From assembly GCF_014529985.1 (NCBI RefSeq), contig NZ_JACVMU010000007.1:124001-188000 (forward strand): 64,000 nucleotides of DNA, in the 5' to 3' direction. Numbering within the stretch: position 1 is the first letter of the stretch; each line of letters begins with the position of its first letter. The notes beneath the pieces are model-generated. The model was not told the DNA's origin. It saw nothing but the letters and a program-made list of their open reading frames with translations, and did no database searches. The stretch comes from Leucobacter sp. cx-42. Its GTDB lineage: Bacteria; Actinomycetota; Actinomycetes; Actinomycetales; Microbacteriaceae. This document shows positions 47,069-57,054 of the stretch, in pieces. The translations under genes and the position numbers were made by a program.

Positions 47069-49537
47069 TTAAGGCAGCCGAACAGATGCACCTCGCCCTT
47101 TCATATGAAATCCACGCAGCCCCTGCACTTCCAGCACAAATACGACCGTGCCCAAGTCATCTGTTCGCCAAGTCTGCATACCCATCTTTTGAAGTGCAGA
47201 GAGTAACTCTTGGTTGGGGTGCCCGTAGCGGTTCTTGCTACCAACAGATACGAAGGCAGCCCCAGCACCCACCTGCTCGTAAAGGGTGAGGTACTGATCC
47301 TTTGACCCGTGATGCGCAATCTTCACGATGTCGCTAGAGACATCTAGCCCAGCGGCGAGCATGCTTTTCTGCTCGTCTTTACCAGTGTCGGCAAGCATGA
47401 GAATGCGCTGACCCTGGATCGAAACCGACATCACAATACTCGCCGCGTTTGTATCTTTCGGAACGACTCCCTGAGCCGGAGCCAACGCTTTCCACCACAA
47501 GCCAGAATTTCCTCCGGGAACAGCTCCTCCGGTATCACCCTGCCGCACAATCACTGGCGTCAGGCCATGCGCACGCAAACTTTTCACGAGTGCACGATCT
47601 TCGCCGTCATCAGCATTCGCCGGCGCAATGATCACCGTCTCCGTGATTCCCGCGACCGCATCTAACGCACCGACATGATCACGATCATCGTGGGTGAGTA
47701 CCAGCTGATCTATGCGTGATACCCCGAAGCGCTTCAGGCATTGCTGCAATAGGTGTTCATCGTCTCCCGTATCAACTAACATGACGAAGTCAGGGCGTTC
47801 AGGGTCCCGCAGCAGCGTTGCGTCTCCCTGTCCGACATCGCAAGAAACGATCGCCCAGTCTTGCGGAATCCCAATTTTGGACGCTACCGGCGCAACACCG
47901 ATCATCGTGAGTGCAATGCCAGCACTGGTCGCCCCGAGCAAAACACTGATCCGCTTCGCAGCTACCGGCAGCCGTTGCACCTCACCCCATGGAAGTCTGC
48001 GCTTCCCTGTTTCCCACGTGCCTCGCGAGAGTTGTCTCGTAATCACCGCCACCAGCATCACACCGATCGCTTCAACCAATGCCAAGGCGCCTGCCCCGAA
48101 CCAACCTCCGCTCCAATGCCATCGCCCAAACGGCAACTCTGATCCAATCGCTGCGATTATTTCGATCCAGCGCGCCGGTATCGCGGCAAGATATACCAGA
48201 CACGTTCCAGCTTGTTCTGCGACCGGAAGAACGATGGTAGCGCCCAGCCCGAGTGCAGTCCCAAGAGGTGCCGCAGGCGCTGCCAAGACGTTTGCGAACA
48301 CACTCACAATTGAGACGCCTGATTGCAGAAGTAGGAGCAGTGGACCGCATGTGAGTTGAGCCGCCAGCGTGAGCGCAAACGGTGTCGCAAGCCATCCGGG
48401 TACCCGACACCTGCGCTTCAGTCCGCTCGTGAACTGCCGAGAGAACAACAGGATGCCTAGTGTGGCAGTGACCGAGAGCGCGAATCCGGCTTGAACAGCT
48501 TCCCATGGGTCGCGGATCAAGAGGATCAGCACAGCAGCTCCCAACGCAGATAATGCCTGCGATCGTTTCCCTGCAAACTGCGAAATCAACACGACAGCTG
48601 CCATCACCGCGGCTCGCTGCACGCTCGAGTCGGGCCCAACTATGCCAACGAACCCGAGGAGAAACAACCCCGCAATTGGAAGCCTCGCCCGACGCCCAAG
48701 CCCCAAGCGCGAGGCAAGCCAGATTCCGGCGGAGACAACGAGCGCACAGTTCGCGCCTGAGACGGCAGTGAGATGCGTCAGCCCGGTTTCCAGCATGTCG
48801 GCGGAGAGGTCTTCATTCACCAGCGAGGTATCACCCACGGCGAAGCCCGGAACTAGCGACGCGCTCGCCACCGGAGAAGCTGCCGCCAAAAGGCTTGCGC
48901 GTAGGCGGGAAGCAGTCGCGTTCCAGCCTCCTGCAGGCGCAACTACCTGCAAGCTGCGCACGGTAATGTGCCAAGCACTTGTAGCACCGAGCATCGCTGG
49001 TTTCGGCCGCCCGCGCACAGCGACTCTCGTCCCGGGTCCGAACGTCACATCTGGAGCCCCATCGAGCCAGAGATTTACCGGCACGGCTGCCCCATGCATA
49101 TCGGCCATCGCCTGCATCCCAAAACTCGCTCCTCCGGCGGGAGCCGCAGTTGCTCTCGGGAATCCGACGACATCAGCTTGAAACTCAATGGCCCGTTCTT
49201 GCTTCGCCGCTGCAACAAACTCAACGTGCATCCTCGCGGTGTCACTCATCTCTACCCGCGCTGCGAGCAGAATGACGACAGTCAATAACACGAGCAGCGC
49301 GCTACGAACCGTCGGCGCACTACGATTGCCGTCTCGATGACGGGATCGAAGCGTGCCCACCAGCGTAACGATTCCAGCGACAAACGCAACGGCAATGCAC
49401 CATCGGCTTGCTTCTGGACGATGAATCAAGAGCGCATACATGACCCAACCTGCAAGCGCAGGAAAGAGGAGCCGCCACGCGCCAGGTGGGCCTGTGCTCG
49501 CATCGACGAGAAATTGGCCGTCGACTCGCGATTTCAT
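47069..49537 (-). CDS. comEC: DNA internalisation / competence protein ComEC
   Basis: 822 residues: N-terminal membrane helices and a small OB-like domain (DUF4131), the ComEC membrane core (HLTAVSGANCALV), and a C-terminal metallo-beta-lactamase domain with LTHDDRDHVGALDAV and KIAHHGSKDQY. It would form the channel for single-stranded DNA uptake. The metal motif reads H-D-D-R-D-H. Its start overlaps comEA by 4 bases. holA, its usual downstream neighbour, is displaced by the iron locus. Confidence 0.94.
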   Translation of the reverse strand: MKSRVDGQFLVDASTGPPGAWRLLFPALAGWVMYALLIHRPEASRWCIAVAFVAGIVTLVGTLRSRHRDGNRSAPTVRSALLVLLTVVILLAARVEMSDTARMHVEFVAAAKQERAIEFQADVVGFPRATAAPAGGASFGMQAMADMHGAAVPVNLWLDGAPDVTFGPGTRVAVRGRPKPAMLGATSAWHITVRSLQVVAPAGGWNATASRLRASLLAAASPVASASLVPGFAVGDTSLVNEDLSADMLETGLTHLTAVSGANCALVVSAGIWLASRLGLGRRARLPIAGLFLLGFVGIVGPDSSVQRAAVMAAVVLISQFAGKRSQALSALGAAVLILLIRDPWEAVQAGFALSVTATLGILLFSRQFTSGLKRRCRVPGWLATPFALTLAAQLTCGPLLLLLQSGVSIVSVFANVLAAPAAPLGTALGLGATIVLPVAEQAGTCLVYLAAIPARWIEIIAAIGSELPFGRWHWSGGWFGAGALALVEAIGVMLVAVITRQLSRGTWETGKRRLPWGEVQRLPVAAKRISVLLGATSAGIALTMIGVAPVASKIGIPQDWAIVSCDVGQGDATLLRDPERPDFVMLVDTGDDEHLLQQCLKRFGVSRIDQLVLTHDDRDHVGALDAVAGITETVIIAPANADDGEDRALVKSLRAHGLTPVIVRQGDTGGAVPGGNSGLWWKALAPAQGVVPKDTNAASIVMSVSIQGQRILMLADTGKDEQKSMLAAGLDVSSDIVKIAHHGSKDQYLTLYEQVGAGAAFVSVGSKNRYGHPNQELLSALQKMGMQTWRTDDLGTVVFVLEVQGLRGFHMKGRGASVRLP

Positions 49538-50439
49538 AATGTGACTAGCGGCTTGAGCGATTCAAGTGTTTTGTCGCCAATGCCGCTCACTTCACCGAGC
49601 TGATCAATCGTGCGAAAACCACCGTTTGCCTTCCGCCACTCGATGATTCGTGCAGCGAGGGCAGGCCCAACGCGAGGCAACGTCTCAAAGTCGCTCTCGT
49701 TCGCAGTATTCAGGCTCACCAGCGGAGCGTCGCCGCCACTTGTCGCACCACCGCCTTGACTCTGATCTGAGACTGCAGCAGCTGAAGCTAGCGACTGTTC
49801 GAGGTTTGGTACAACAATTTGTTCGCCGTCAATGACCAACCGTGCAAGATTGACGTCGGTGAGTACCGCAGTTGCAGTAGCGCCACCGGCAGCCGCCATC
49901 GCGTCAAGCACCCGTGATCCCTGAGGCAGTTCGACCACCCCGGGCTGCTCCACCTCTCCTACGACGTGCACGGCAAGCAGAGATTCAGGTTGGCCCGTCC
50001 CCTCGTTTTCCGTAATCACGCCGCCACCAGCACTTGCAGACTGCTCAGACTCGACAAACGGAGCCGTAGCCTCCCCCGGCTGCTCCCAAATCAACAGCAG
50101 AGTGACGAGTGAAGCGACAACGAACAACGCGATTGCGGCGGCAGCCGGTAGGGCGATCGACCGCTTCGTCAGGGCGGCGACGGAGACCCGTTCGCGCCAG
50201 GTGAGCGCAGGAGCCTCGGCAGTTCGTTTTGGGTGTGCAAGGGCCCAGCGCCCTGGCACATTGGGCTCCTGAACCGACGCAGGTTCCGTCGCTGTCTGAT
50301 CGCCTTGCACGAGGTGCAACCAACCTTGCTGTGTCGGTGTTTCCCGCGGGCCGGTGCTCTCTGCATCGTGCATCGGCTCGCGCGTCTGCTCGTACACATG
50401 CTTTCGAATTGGTGGAAGTTCCCAGTGCTGCGGTCTCAT
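49534..50439 (-). CDS. comEA: Competence protein ComEA, helix-hairpin-helix DNA receptor
   Basis: 301 residues. A long cytoplasmic N-terminus, one membrane helix near residues 95-120, a SLBB-like domain (VHVVGEVEQPGVVELPQGSRV), a Ser/Gly linker and two C-terminal HhH motifs (FETLPRVGPALAARIIEWR; LGEVSGIGDKTLESL). It binds double-stranded DNA at the surface and passes it to ComEC. The N-terminal extension is longer than in Bacillus ComEA. Confidence 0.92.
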   Translation of the reverse strand: MRPQHWELPPIRKHVYEQTREPMHDAESTGPRETPTQQGWLHLVQGDQTATEPASVQEPNVPGRWALAHPKRTAEAPALTWRERVSVAALTKRSIALPAAAAIALFVVASLVTLLLIWEQPGEATAPFVESEQSASAGGGVITENEGTGQPESLLAVHVVGEVEQPGVVELPQGSRVLDAMAAAGGATATAVLTDVNLARLVIDGEQIVVPNLEQSLASAAAVSDQSQGGGATSGGDAPLVSLNTANESDFETLPRVGPALAARIIEWRKANGGFRTIDQLGEVSGIGDKTLESLKPLVTL

Positions 50440-50540
50440 GCAGCCCAGTTTGGGAGTGAATACCTGCGCAGAAGGGTGGGTTCACAGAATTGTGGGCAAT
50501 GCACGCGATTCAACAGACATTCACGATTGTGCACAACATA

Positions 50541-50578
50541 CGAAGGCCGCGCAGCTCGTAAGAACTGCGCGGCCTTCG
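50541..50578 (-). terminator. Intrinsic terminator after leuS
   Basis: A 14-bp perfect stem (CGAAGGCCGCGCAG and its complement) with a 10-base loop, 29 bases past the leuS stop. Confidence 0.85.
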
Positions 50579-50606
50579 TGACGCTTATCGCGTGAAGCGG
50601 AAACGA

Positions 50607-53135
50607 CTACTTCGCGGGCTTCACCGCGATGCTCACGATCTTGGGAACGCGAACAATGAAGTTCACGATCTCCTGATCGCCGATAGCGCGCTTCACGCCG
50701 TCGTCTGCGAGTGCAGCCTCGCGTGCTTCGTCTTCGGTAACCGATGCGGGCAGCGTGAGACGCGCGCGCACCTTGCCGTTGACCTGCACGACCATGGTGA
50801 CCTCGTCCTCGACGAGCAGCGACTCGTCAGCGGCGGGCCAGGTTGCGAGTGCAACTGTCGCCTCGTGGCCGAGCTTGGCCCACATGTCTTCTGCTGCGAA
50901 GGGCGCGAAGAGCGAGAGGATCTGTGCGATCGCCTCTGCCGACTCACGAACAGCGGGGTCTGCGATGCCGCAGCCCTTGTCGATTGCCTTGCGGGTGAAG
51001 TTCACCTGATCCATGAGACGTGCGACGACAACGTTGAACTTGTACTGCTCAATGAGGGTCGGTGCGTCTGCGAGGAGCTGGTGGGTGTGCTTGCGGAGCG
51101 CCTTGTCACTGCCGGCGAAGTCGACGCCAGCGGGGGCACCGTTCTGCTCGACATCGTCGGCGATACGCCACGCACGTGCGAGGAACTTTGCCGAGCCCTG
51201 CACCGAAACGTCAGCCCAGTCGATGTCGTCCTCGGGCGGACCAGCGAACGCGAGCGTGACGCGCAGTGCGTCAGCGCCGTGCTCCGACAGCTCCGAAGCG
51301 AACTCGACGAGATTGCCCTTCGACTTCGACATCTTCGCGCCGTCGAGCAGCACCATGCCCTGGTTGAGGAGCGAGGTGAAGGGCTCTTCGAAGTCGAGGT
51401 AGCCGAGGTCGTGCAGCACCTTGGTGATGAAGCGCGAGTAGAGCAGGTGCAGAATTGCGTGCTCAACGCCGCCAGCGTACTGATCGACGGGGCCCCACTT
51501 CTTTGCTGCCTCGGGGTCGAACGCCTGGGTGTCGTCGTTCGACGAGAGGAAGCGGAGGAAGTACCACGAGCTGTCCACGAAGGTGTCCATCGTGTCAGGG
51601 TCGCGCAGCCATTCGCCGTCTTCATCGGTGACGGTTGCCCACTCGGTTGCGGCGCCGAGCGGCGACGAACCCTTGGGCTTGAGGTCGAGGCCCTCAGATG
51701 CGGGCAGCTCAACGGGCAGCGACTCCTGCGAGACGGGCTTCATTTCGCCCTCGTGCTCGCCGGTGCCGTGCAGGATGGGGATCGGAGTACCCCAGTAACG
51801 CTGACGCGAGATGAGCCAGTCGCGCAGGCGGTAGGTCGTGGTCGCACGGCCTGTGCCGCGTGTCTCAAGCACCTCGATCGCCTTGGCGATTGCCTCAGCC
51901 TTAGGCAGGCCGTCGAGCTCGCCCGAGTTAACGAGCAGGCCTTCGCCCGCGGTCGCCTTGCCGCTCTCAGCGGGGTTGGGGAGCTCTGCACCGTCTTCGT
52001 CACGCACGTCGACGACCACACGAACGGGGAGGTCGAACTTGAGAGCGAAGTCAAGGTCGCGCTGGTCGTGCGCTGGCACGGCCATGATCGCGCCGTGACC
52101 GTAATCAGCGAGCACGTAGTCAGATGCCCACACGGGGATGCGCTCACCGTTCACGGGGTTCACAGCGAAGTGATCGAGGAAGACGCCGGTCTTCTCGCGA
52201 TCCGCATTCTGACGCTCGATCTCGGTCTGCTTCTGCGTCTGCTCCAGGTATGCCTGGAACTGCATGCGAACCTCGGGCGATGCGCCAGCTGCGAGCTCTG
52301 CAGCGAGGTCAGCATCGGGAGCGACCACCATGAAGGTTGCGCCGTGCAGGGTATCGGGACGGGTCGTGAAGACGGGAACCTTCTCGTCGCGACCCTCGAT
52401 CTCGAACTCGACCTCTGCGCCACGCGAGCGACCGATCCAGTTGCGCTGCATGTTGAGCACCTTGGTGGGCCACTGGCCCTCGAGGGTGTCGAGGTCGTCG
52501 AGCAGGCGATCCGCGTAATCAGTGATGCGGAAGTACCACTGGGTCAGCTTCTTCTTGACGACCATCGCGCCGGAGCGCTCCGAAGTGCCGTCAGCGAGGA
52601 CCTGCTCGTTCGCGAGCACGGTCTGGTCTACGGGGTCCCAGTTGACCCAGCTCGCCTTGCGGTATGCGAGACCCTTTTCGTACATCTTGAGGAACAGCCA
52701 CTGGTTCCACTTGTAGTACTCGGGGTCGCTCGTGTGCAGCACGCGGCTCCAGTCGAATGACGGAGCGTACTTGCGGAACGAGTCCTTCTGCTGCTGAATG
52801 TTTGCGTAGGTCCACTCACGGGGATCAACGCCACGCTTGATTGCCGCGTTCTCAGCGGGGAGACCGAACGAGTCCCAGCCGATCGGGTGCAGCACGTCAT
52901 AGCCGCGACCGCGCCAGAAGCGAGCCATGATGTCACCGAAGCAGAATGCCTCAGCGTGACCCATGTGCAGGTCGCCCGACGGGTACGGGAACATATCGAG
53001 CACATACTTCTTCGGCTTGCCCGAATCTTCGTTACCCACCTGGAACGGCTTCATCTCGTCCCAGACGGGAAGCCAGCGTTCTTGGATCTTGCGGAAGTCG
53101 TAGCCTTCGGCGTCACGCCCCTGCTGCTCGGTCAC
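50607..53135 (-). CDS. leuS: Leucyl-tRNA synthetase
   Basis: 842 residues. Class I signature as MGHAEAF after YPSGDLH (HIGH region), the CP1 editing domain, KMSKSKGN, and the anticodon-binding and C-terminal domains. It starts with GTG behind GAGGT; TATTCT at 53190 is a weak -10 candidate. No leader peptide or T-box was seen. With leuA this gives two leucine genes in one window, but they are not linked in an operon. Confidence 0.98.
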   Translation of the reverse strand: MTEQQGRDAEGYDFRKIQERWLPVWDEMKPFQVGNEDSGKPKKYVLDMFPYPSGDLHMGHAEAFCFGDIMARFWRGRGYDVLHPIGWDSFGLPAENAAIKRGVDPREWTYANIQQQKDSFRKYAPSFDWSRVLHTSDPEYYKWNQWLFLKMYEKGLAYRKASWVNWDPVDQTVLANEQVLADGTSERSGAMVVKKKLTQWYFRITDYADRLLDDLDTLEGQWPTKVLNMQRNWIGRSRGAEVEFEIEGRDEKVPVFTTRPDTLHGATFMVVAPDADLAAELAAGASPEVRMQFQAYLEQTQKQTEIERQNADREKTGVFLDHFAVNPVNGERIPVWASDYVLADYGHGAIMAVPAHDQRDLDFALKFDLPVRVVVDVRDEDGAELPNPAESGKATAGEGLLVNSGELDGLPKAEAIAKAIEVLETRGTGRATTTYRLRDWLISRQRYWGTPIPILHGTGEHEGEMKPVSQESLPVELPASEGLDLKPKGSSPLGAATEWATVTDEDGEWLRDPDTMDTFVDSSWYFLRFLSSNDDTQAFDPEAAKKWGPVDQYAGGVEHAILHLLYSRFITKVLHDLGYLDFEEPFTSLLNQGMVLLDGAKMSKSKGNLVEFASELSEHGADALRVTLAFAGPPEDDIDWADVSVQGSAKFLARAWRIADDVEQNGAPAGVDFAGSDKALRKHTHQLLADAPTLIEQYKFNVVVARLMDQVNFTRKAIDKGCGIADPAVRESAEAIAQILSLFAPFAAEDMWAKLGHEATVALATWPAADESLLVEDEVTMVVQVNGKVRARLTLPASVTEDEAREAALADDGVKRAIGDQEIVNFIVRVPKIVSIAVKPAK

Positions 53136-53199
53136 ACATACCTCGTTTTCAACTGCGTCACACGCCCCGGCGGACGTGCATATCTTTCAAGAATACCGC

Positions 53200-54516
53200 T
53201 TACAGCGCGGCAAGAAGCGGAGTTGCCTTCAGATGCTTCTCTGCGGCCTCCATTGCCGGGTCGGAGTCAGCGGTGATTCCTCCCCCGGCGCCAATGCGCA
53301 CGGTCGTTTCGACTGCCCCACCGACTCCCTCGCGCGAGTGGATTTCCACGCTGCGAATGGTCATTGCGATCTCTGCGTCACCGTTTTCGTCGACCCACCC
53401 GAAGCACCCGGAGTAGAGGCCGCGCGGGCCAGCCTCAAGCGCCCCGAGAATCTCGACGGCGCGTCGTTTCGGCGCCCCGGTCATGGATCCACCTGGGAAG
53501 CAGGCCGCAAGAGCGTCCCACATGTCGTTCCCCGCAGCCAGGTCGCCAGCGACCGTACTCACGAGTTGGTGCACGTGCGGGTGGGTTTCTACCTCAAGGA
53601 AGCGCTCGACGCGCACCGATCCTACGGTGCATACCCGGCTGAGATCGTTGCGCATGAGGTCAACGATCATGAGGTTTTCTGCGCGTTCCTTCGGGTCGGT
53701 GCGGAGCTCGGTTGCGAGTGCGCGATCCGCCGCTTCGGTCGTCCCACGTTTGCGCGTGCCCTTGATCGGGTGCGTCCGCACGGTGCCGTCGTGCACGCTG
53801 AGGAAGCGCTCGGGGCTCACACTCACGAGCGCGCGGTCGCCCGCGACGATCACACCACCGCGCACGGCTGGGCCTGTGGCGCGCAGCTGCAAGAACAGGG
53901 CGAGCGGATCAACCCGCTCAGTTACGACCGTCTCAGCCGTGTCGGTGAGGCACAGGACGTAGGCATCACCCTCGGCGATCGCGGAGCGGCACGCTTCGAC
54001 CTCGGCCTCGTACTGCGCATCCGTGCGACGCCAGGCGAGATCGAGATTGCGTGGGGTACGGGCGGGCGTGGTCAGGGGCTCGGCAGCAGCTGCCGCCGCG
54101 CGGAGCGGTGCATCGAAGCGCGCGAGCCAGTGGGTACGTGCCGGGGCGGATCCGCGCAGGGTCGCACGTCCGGTCGCGTGGTCGATCGCGAGTACGGCAT
54201 CGAGGCGGATCGCGAAGCTCGCGTCGCCAGAAAATCCGGGCGCACGTGGCACGCCCAGCAGACCAACACCAAACTCATACGAGAGCGCGAGCGCCCAGTA
54301 GGCGCCGGCAGCGGATTCCGCACGAAGCTCCGCGAGGAACTCGTGCTGCGCACCTGGCTGCGGCATACGAACCTCAGCGGCAACGCCAAGCAGACTCACC
54401 GCTGATTCTCCTGGCGCTGGCGCGGCGCCGTCAAACCAGCACCACGCCTCACCTGAAGCGGCCAGCACAGCCGCGGCGGTCGAGGCGTCGACGGCGTACG
54501 GCAGCTCGGTCAACAT
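53200..54516 (-). CDS. pabB: Aminodeoxychorismate synthase component I
   Basis: 438 residues from ATG 54516; TACCCT ends nine bases upstream, while the frame continues open to 54591 past that box. The chorismate-binding fold shows HPIKGTRKRG with the catalytic Lys seen in PabB and PGGSMTGAPKRRAVEI, the PabB form of the motif (anthranilate synthase has a different one). It makes 4-amino-4-deoxychorismate for folate. No glutamine amidotransferase (pabA) is adjacent. It diverges from pabC. Confidence 0.92.
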   Translation of the reverse strand: MLTELPYAVDASTAAAVLAASGEAWCWFDGAAPAPGESAVSLLGVAAEVRMPQPGAQHEFLAELRAESAAGAYWALALSYEFGVGLLGVPRAPGFSGDASFAIRLDAVLAIDHATGRATLRGSAPARTHWLARFDAPLRAAAAAAEPLTTPARTPRNLDLAWRRTDAQYEAEVEACRSAIAEGDAYVLCLTDTAETVVTERVDPLALFLQLRATGPAVRGGVIVAGDRALVSVSPERFLSVHDGTVRTHPIKGTRKRGTTEAADRALATELRTDPKERAENLMIVDLMRNDLSRVCTVGSVRVERFLEVETHPHVHQLVSTVAGDLAAGNDMWDALAACFPGGSMTGAPKRRAVEILGALEAGPRGLYSGCFGWVDENGDAEIAMTIRSVEIHSREGVGGAVETTVRIGAGGGITADSDPAMEAAEKHLKATPLLAAL

Positions 54517-54594
54517 CACCTCATAAGGGTAGCGTCGCCGCGCGGGGTCTTGCTCCACGGGCGGTGGGATCCGCCGCCCTGCTACGCTCACGGC

Positions 54595-55368
54595 ATGGAA
54601 CGTGAGCTACTTGTCGCCGATTCATTCCGCACCCGCACGAACTCCTTCACAGGAGAAACTGAGGCGCGCGGCATGGAGATGCATGTCTCCCGCTTTATCG
54701 ACTCGGTCGAGGAGGCGGTGGCTGGCGAGATCCCGTTCGATGATCTCGCGGGCTGGCTCACTGACTTCTTTGAGTCTGCCGGTGAAGATATCGCCGCGGG
54801 TGGCGATGGCTTCCCACGTTTTGAGCTGTGGCGCACCGAAGAGGGAGACCTGGAGCTGGCGTGCGCGATCCGCCCCCTTCCCGAACTCGGCGAGACGCTT
54901 GCACTCGTGACGACAGACCGAGCGGGTGAGCGCATCACGCCGTGGCGCAAGGGGCCGAACATTCCGTTCTACTCGGCACTCAATCGTGAGCTGGGGGCCG
55001 AGGCGCTGTTCGTCGATGAGGACGGGTTCGCCATCGAGGGCGCGACGACAAGCTTGGTGCTGTGGAATCCCAGCACGGGTGATGGCCACTTCCTTCCGGG
55101 CGCCGGTGAACGCCGGCCAGAGGGGCGGATCGTCTCGGTCACGGAGATCCTGGTTCGGGTCATCGCTGAGGAGGACGAGTCGAGTCAGGCGATCACCGAG
55201 ATTGCAGTGCTTGGCAGCGCGATCACCCTGTTCGAGGTCTGGGCGGTCAACGCGCTGCACGGTATTCGCGTGGTGACGAGCGTCGACGGCAAGGCAACAC
55301 AGCCGGCAAACGAAGAGCGCCTTGCGAGGTTCCGCAAGGTGCTCGACCAGAGCTGGCAGCCGGTATAA
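54595..55368 (+). CDS. pabC: Aminotransferase class IV, probable aminodeoxychorismate lyase
   Basis: 257 residues from ATG 54595; TACGCT (54583-54588) is six bases upstream, so it is probably leaderless. Class IV fold: the PLP-binding Lys is likely in WRKGPN, with FYSALNRELGAEALF and EDGFAIEGATTSLVLW behind it. It should release pyruvate from aminodeoxychorismate to give p-aminobenzoate. The divergent pabB supports this, but branched-chain or D-amino-acid aminotransferases share the fold. Confidence 0.85.
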   Translation: MERELLVADSFRTRTNSFTGETEARGMEMHVSRFIDSVEEAVAGEIPFDDLAGWLTDFFESAGEDIAAGGDGFPRFELWRTEEGDLELACAIRPLPELGETLALVTTDRAGERITPWRKGPNIPFYSALNRELGAEALFVDEDGFAIEGATTSLVLWNPSTGDGHFLPGAGERRPEGRIVSVTEILVRVIAEEDESSQAITEIAVLGSAITLFEVWAVNALHGIRVVTSVDGKATQPANEERLARFRKVLDQSWQPV

Positions 55369-55392
55369 GCGGCCCGCCAGCCTCAGATTCGA

Positions 55393-57054
55393 TTACAGCT
55401 CGAGTCGCGCGCCGGTCACATCCGTCGGCAAGTCGGTGTGCGTAATGAGTACGACCGCACGGTCATCGGGAATCGCACCGAGCAGATCGCGCATGAGCAC
55501 ATCTGCGCGCTCACGGTCGACACCCGCGGTTGGTTCGTCGAGAATGACGACCGGGAAGTCCGCGAGAATGGCCCGCGCGAGCGCAATTCGTTGCGCCTGA
55601 CCGCCCGACACGAGCGCGCCGTGTTCGCCGACTCGGGCGTCGAGCCCGCCGCGTTCTGCGAGCCACGGGCCGAGGCCCACACGCTCAATGACGGCGAGCA
55701 GCTCGTCGTCGCTCGCGGTTTCGTGTGCGAATTTCAGGTTCTGGCGAATATCTGAGTCGAAGAGGTGCGGGCTCTGCTCGCACAGGCCGACGAACGAACG
55801 CAGATCCGCGCCGGCGAGGGTGTTCGCCTCGACTCCGGCAACGCGATATTCCCCGCGGTACTCCAGCAAGCGGGTGAGCGCGAGGGCAAGCGTCGACTTT
55901 CCCGAGCCCGACGGGCCGGTGATCACGAGCAGCTCACCGGCAGCGAGTTCGAAGCTGATGCCGGTGACGGCATCATGATCCGCGCCAGCATGGCGAACCG
56001 AAAGGTGCTGCGCCGCAAGCAGCGGGGTGCCGGTCGGCACGGCCGCCGGCAGCTTGGCTGGCGACGCAGGGTCGACCGGAATCTCGGCGGGCAGCGGCTG
56101 CTCGGTGAGCTCGGCAATGCGATCGGCGCTTGCCTCAACCGCGCGACGAGCGGTAAAGGTCGCGAGCAACTGGGCATACACCTCGAAGACCGCGGCCGGC
56201 ACCACGACAATCGCAGCAAAGACCGGCGCCGAGATCGACTCGCCTGCTGCCGGCAACGCAATAAGGAAGATGCCGAGCGTCGCGATGCCAGCGCCAAGTG
56301 CCACAATCGCACCGGTCAGTCCAGCGGATCGCGCGCGGCGCTCCTGCACGGCCGCGAGCCGCGCCTCGGCCGCAGCAATGCGTGCGCGCTGCGCCGGCAG
56401 CGCGTCGAACGCGGCAAGCACCTCTGCCGAGGCGAACCGCTCGAGGAGCGCGTCCATGAGGCCGGATCGCGCGGCCGCGAGCTCGCGGTCACTCTCGCCA
56501 GCGAGACGGCGTGCGAGCCAGGCGGCAACGAAGCCCGAGAGCACGAGCACCAGGAGCAACACGAGCGCCGCGGGAATCGATGCGATCGCCACGACCAGCA
56601 CCGTCAGGCCAATGACGATGCCGCTCACGATCTTGGGCTGGCGAACGCGCAACGCCTCGTCCTGCAACTGATCAACGTCGTCAACAAAGGCCGACAGGAC
56701 CTCGCCACGCTTCGACGTTTCGAGCGCACCCGGCACCCGTGGGATCAAGCGCTCGAAGGTCTCCGTGCGGAGGTGTGCGAGCTGCTTGAGCGCAGAGTCG
56801 TGGCTCGATAGTCGCTCCACATACCGGAACGCCGCACGGCCAACCGCCAATGCTCGCACGCCCACGATCGCAAAAGTGAGGTGCAACACTGGCGGCTGCT
56901 CCCCCGCGCGCACGATGAGCCACATGCTCAACGCGAGCAGGCCAACGGCGCTGCCGTCAGAGAGGACGCCCAGCAAGATGCCAGGCATTCGGCGCTTCGT
57001 CATCGGCACCGCACGCGCGATGACCGTCTCGCGAGCCGTCACTGTTGCGCTCAT
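55393..57054 (-). CDS. cydC: Thiol reductant ABC exporter subunit CydC
   Basis: 553 residues: an N-terminal six-helix domain and a C-terminal ATPase with GPSGSGKST, VSGGQAQR and VILDEPTAGVD. With CydD it exports glutathione or cysteine and is needed to assemble cytochrome bd. It starts at ATG overlapping the cydD stop by 4 bases and ends close to the convergent pabC. No obvious terminator between them. Confidence 0.94.
   Translation of the reverse strand: MSATVTARETVIARAVPMTKRRMPGILLGVLSDGSAVGLLALSMWLIVRAGEQPPVLHLTFAIVGVRALAVGRAAFRYVERLSSHDSALKQLAHLRTETFERLIPRVPGALETSKRGEVLSAFVDDVDQLQDEALRVRQPKIVSGIVIGLTVLVVAIASIPAALVLLLVLVLSGFVAAWLARRLAGESDRELAAARSGLMDALLERFASAEVLAAFDALPAQRARIAAAEARLAAVQERRARSAGLTGAIVALGAGIATLGIFLIALPAAGESISAPVFAAIVVVPAAVFEVYAQLLATFTARRAVEASADRIAELTEQPLPAEIPVDPASPAKLPAAVPTGTPLLAAQHLSVRHAGADHDAVTGISFELAAGELLVITGPSGSGKSTLALALTRLLEYRGEYRVAGVEANTLAGADLRSFVGLCEQSPHLFDSDIRQNLKFAHETASDDELLAVIERVGLGPWLAERGGLDARVGEHGALVSGGQAQRIALARAILADFPVVILDEPTAGVDRERADVLMRDLLGAIPDDRAVVLITHTDLPTDVTGARLEL

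Noticed and set aside
50592-52760. 722-codon plus-strand frame opposite leuS
   Set aside because: Antisense to the well-supported leuS; low-complexity Glu/Val/Leu composition and no ribosome site.
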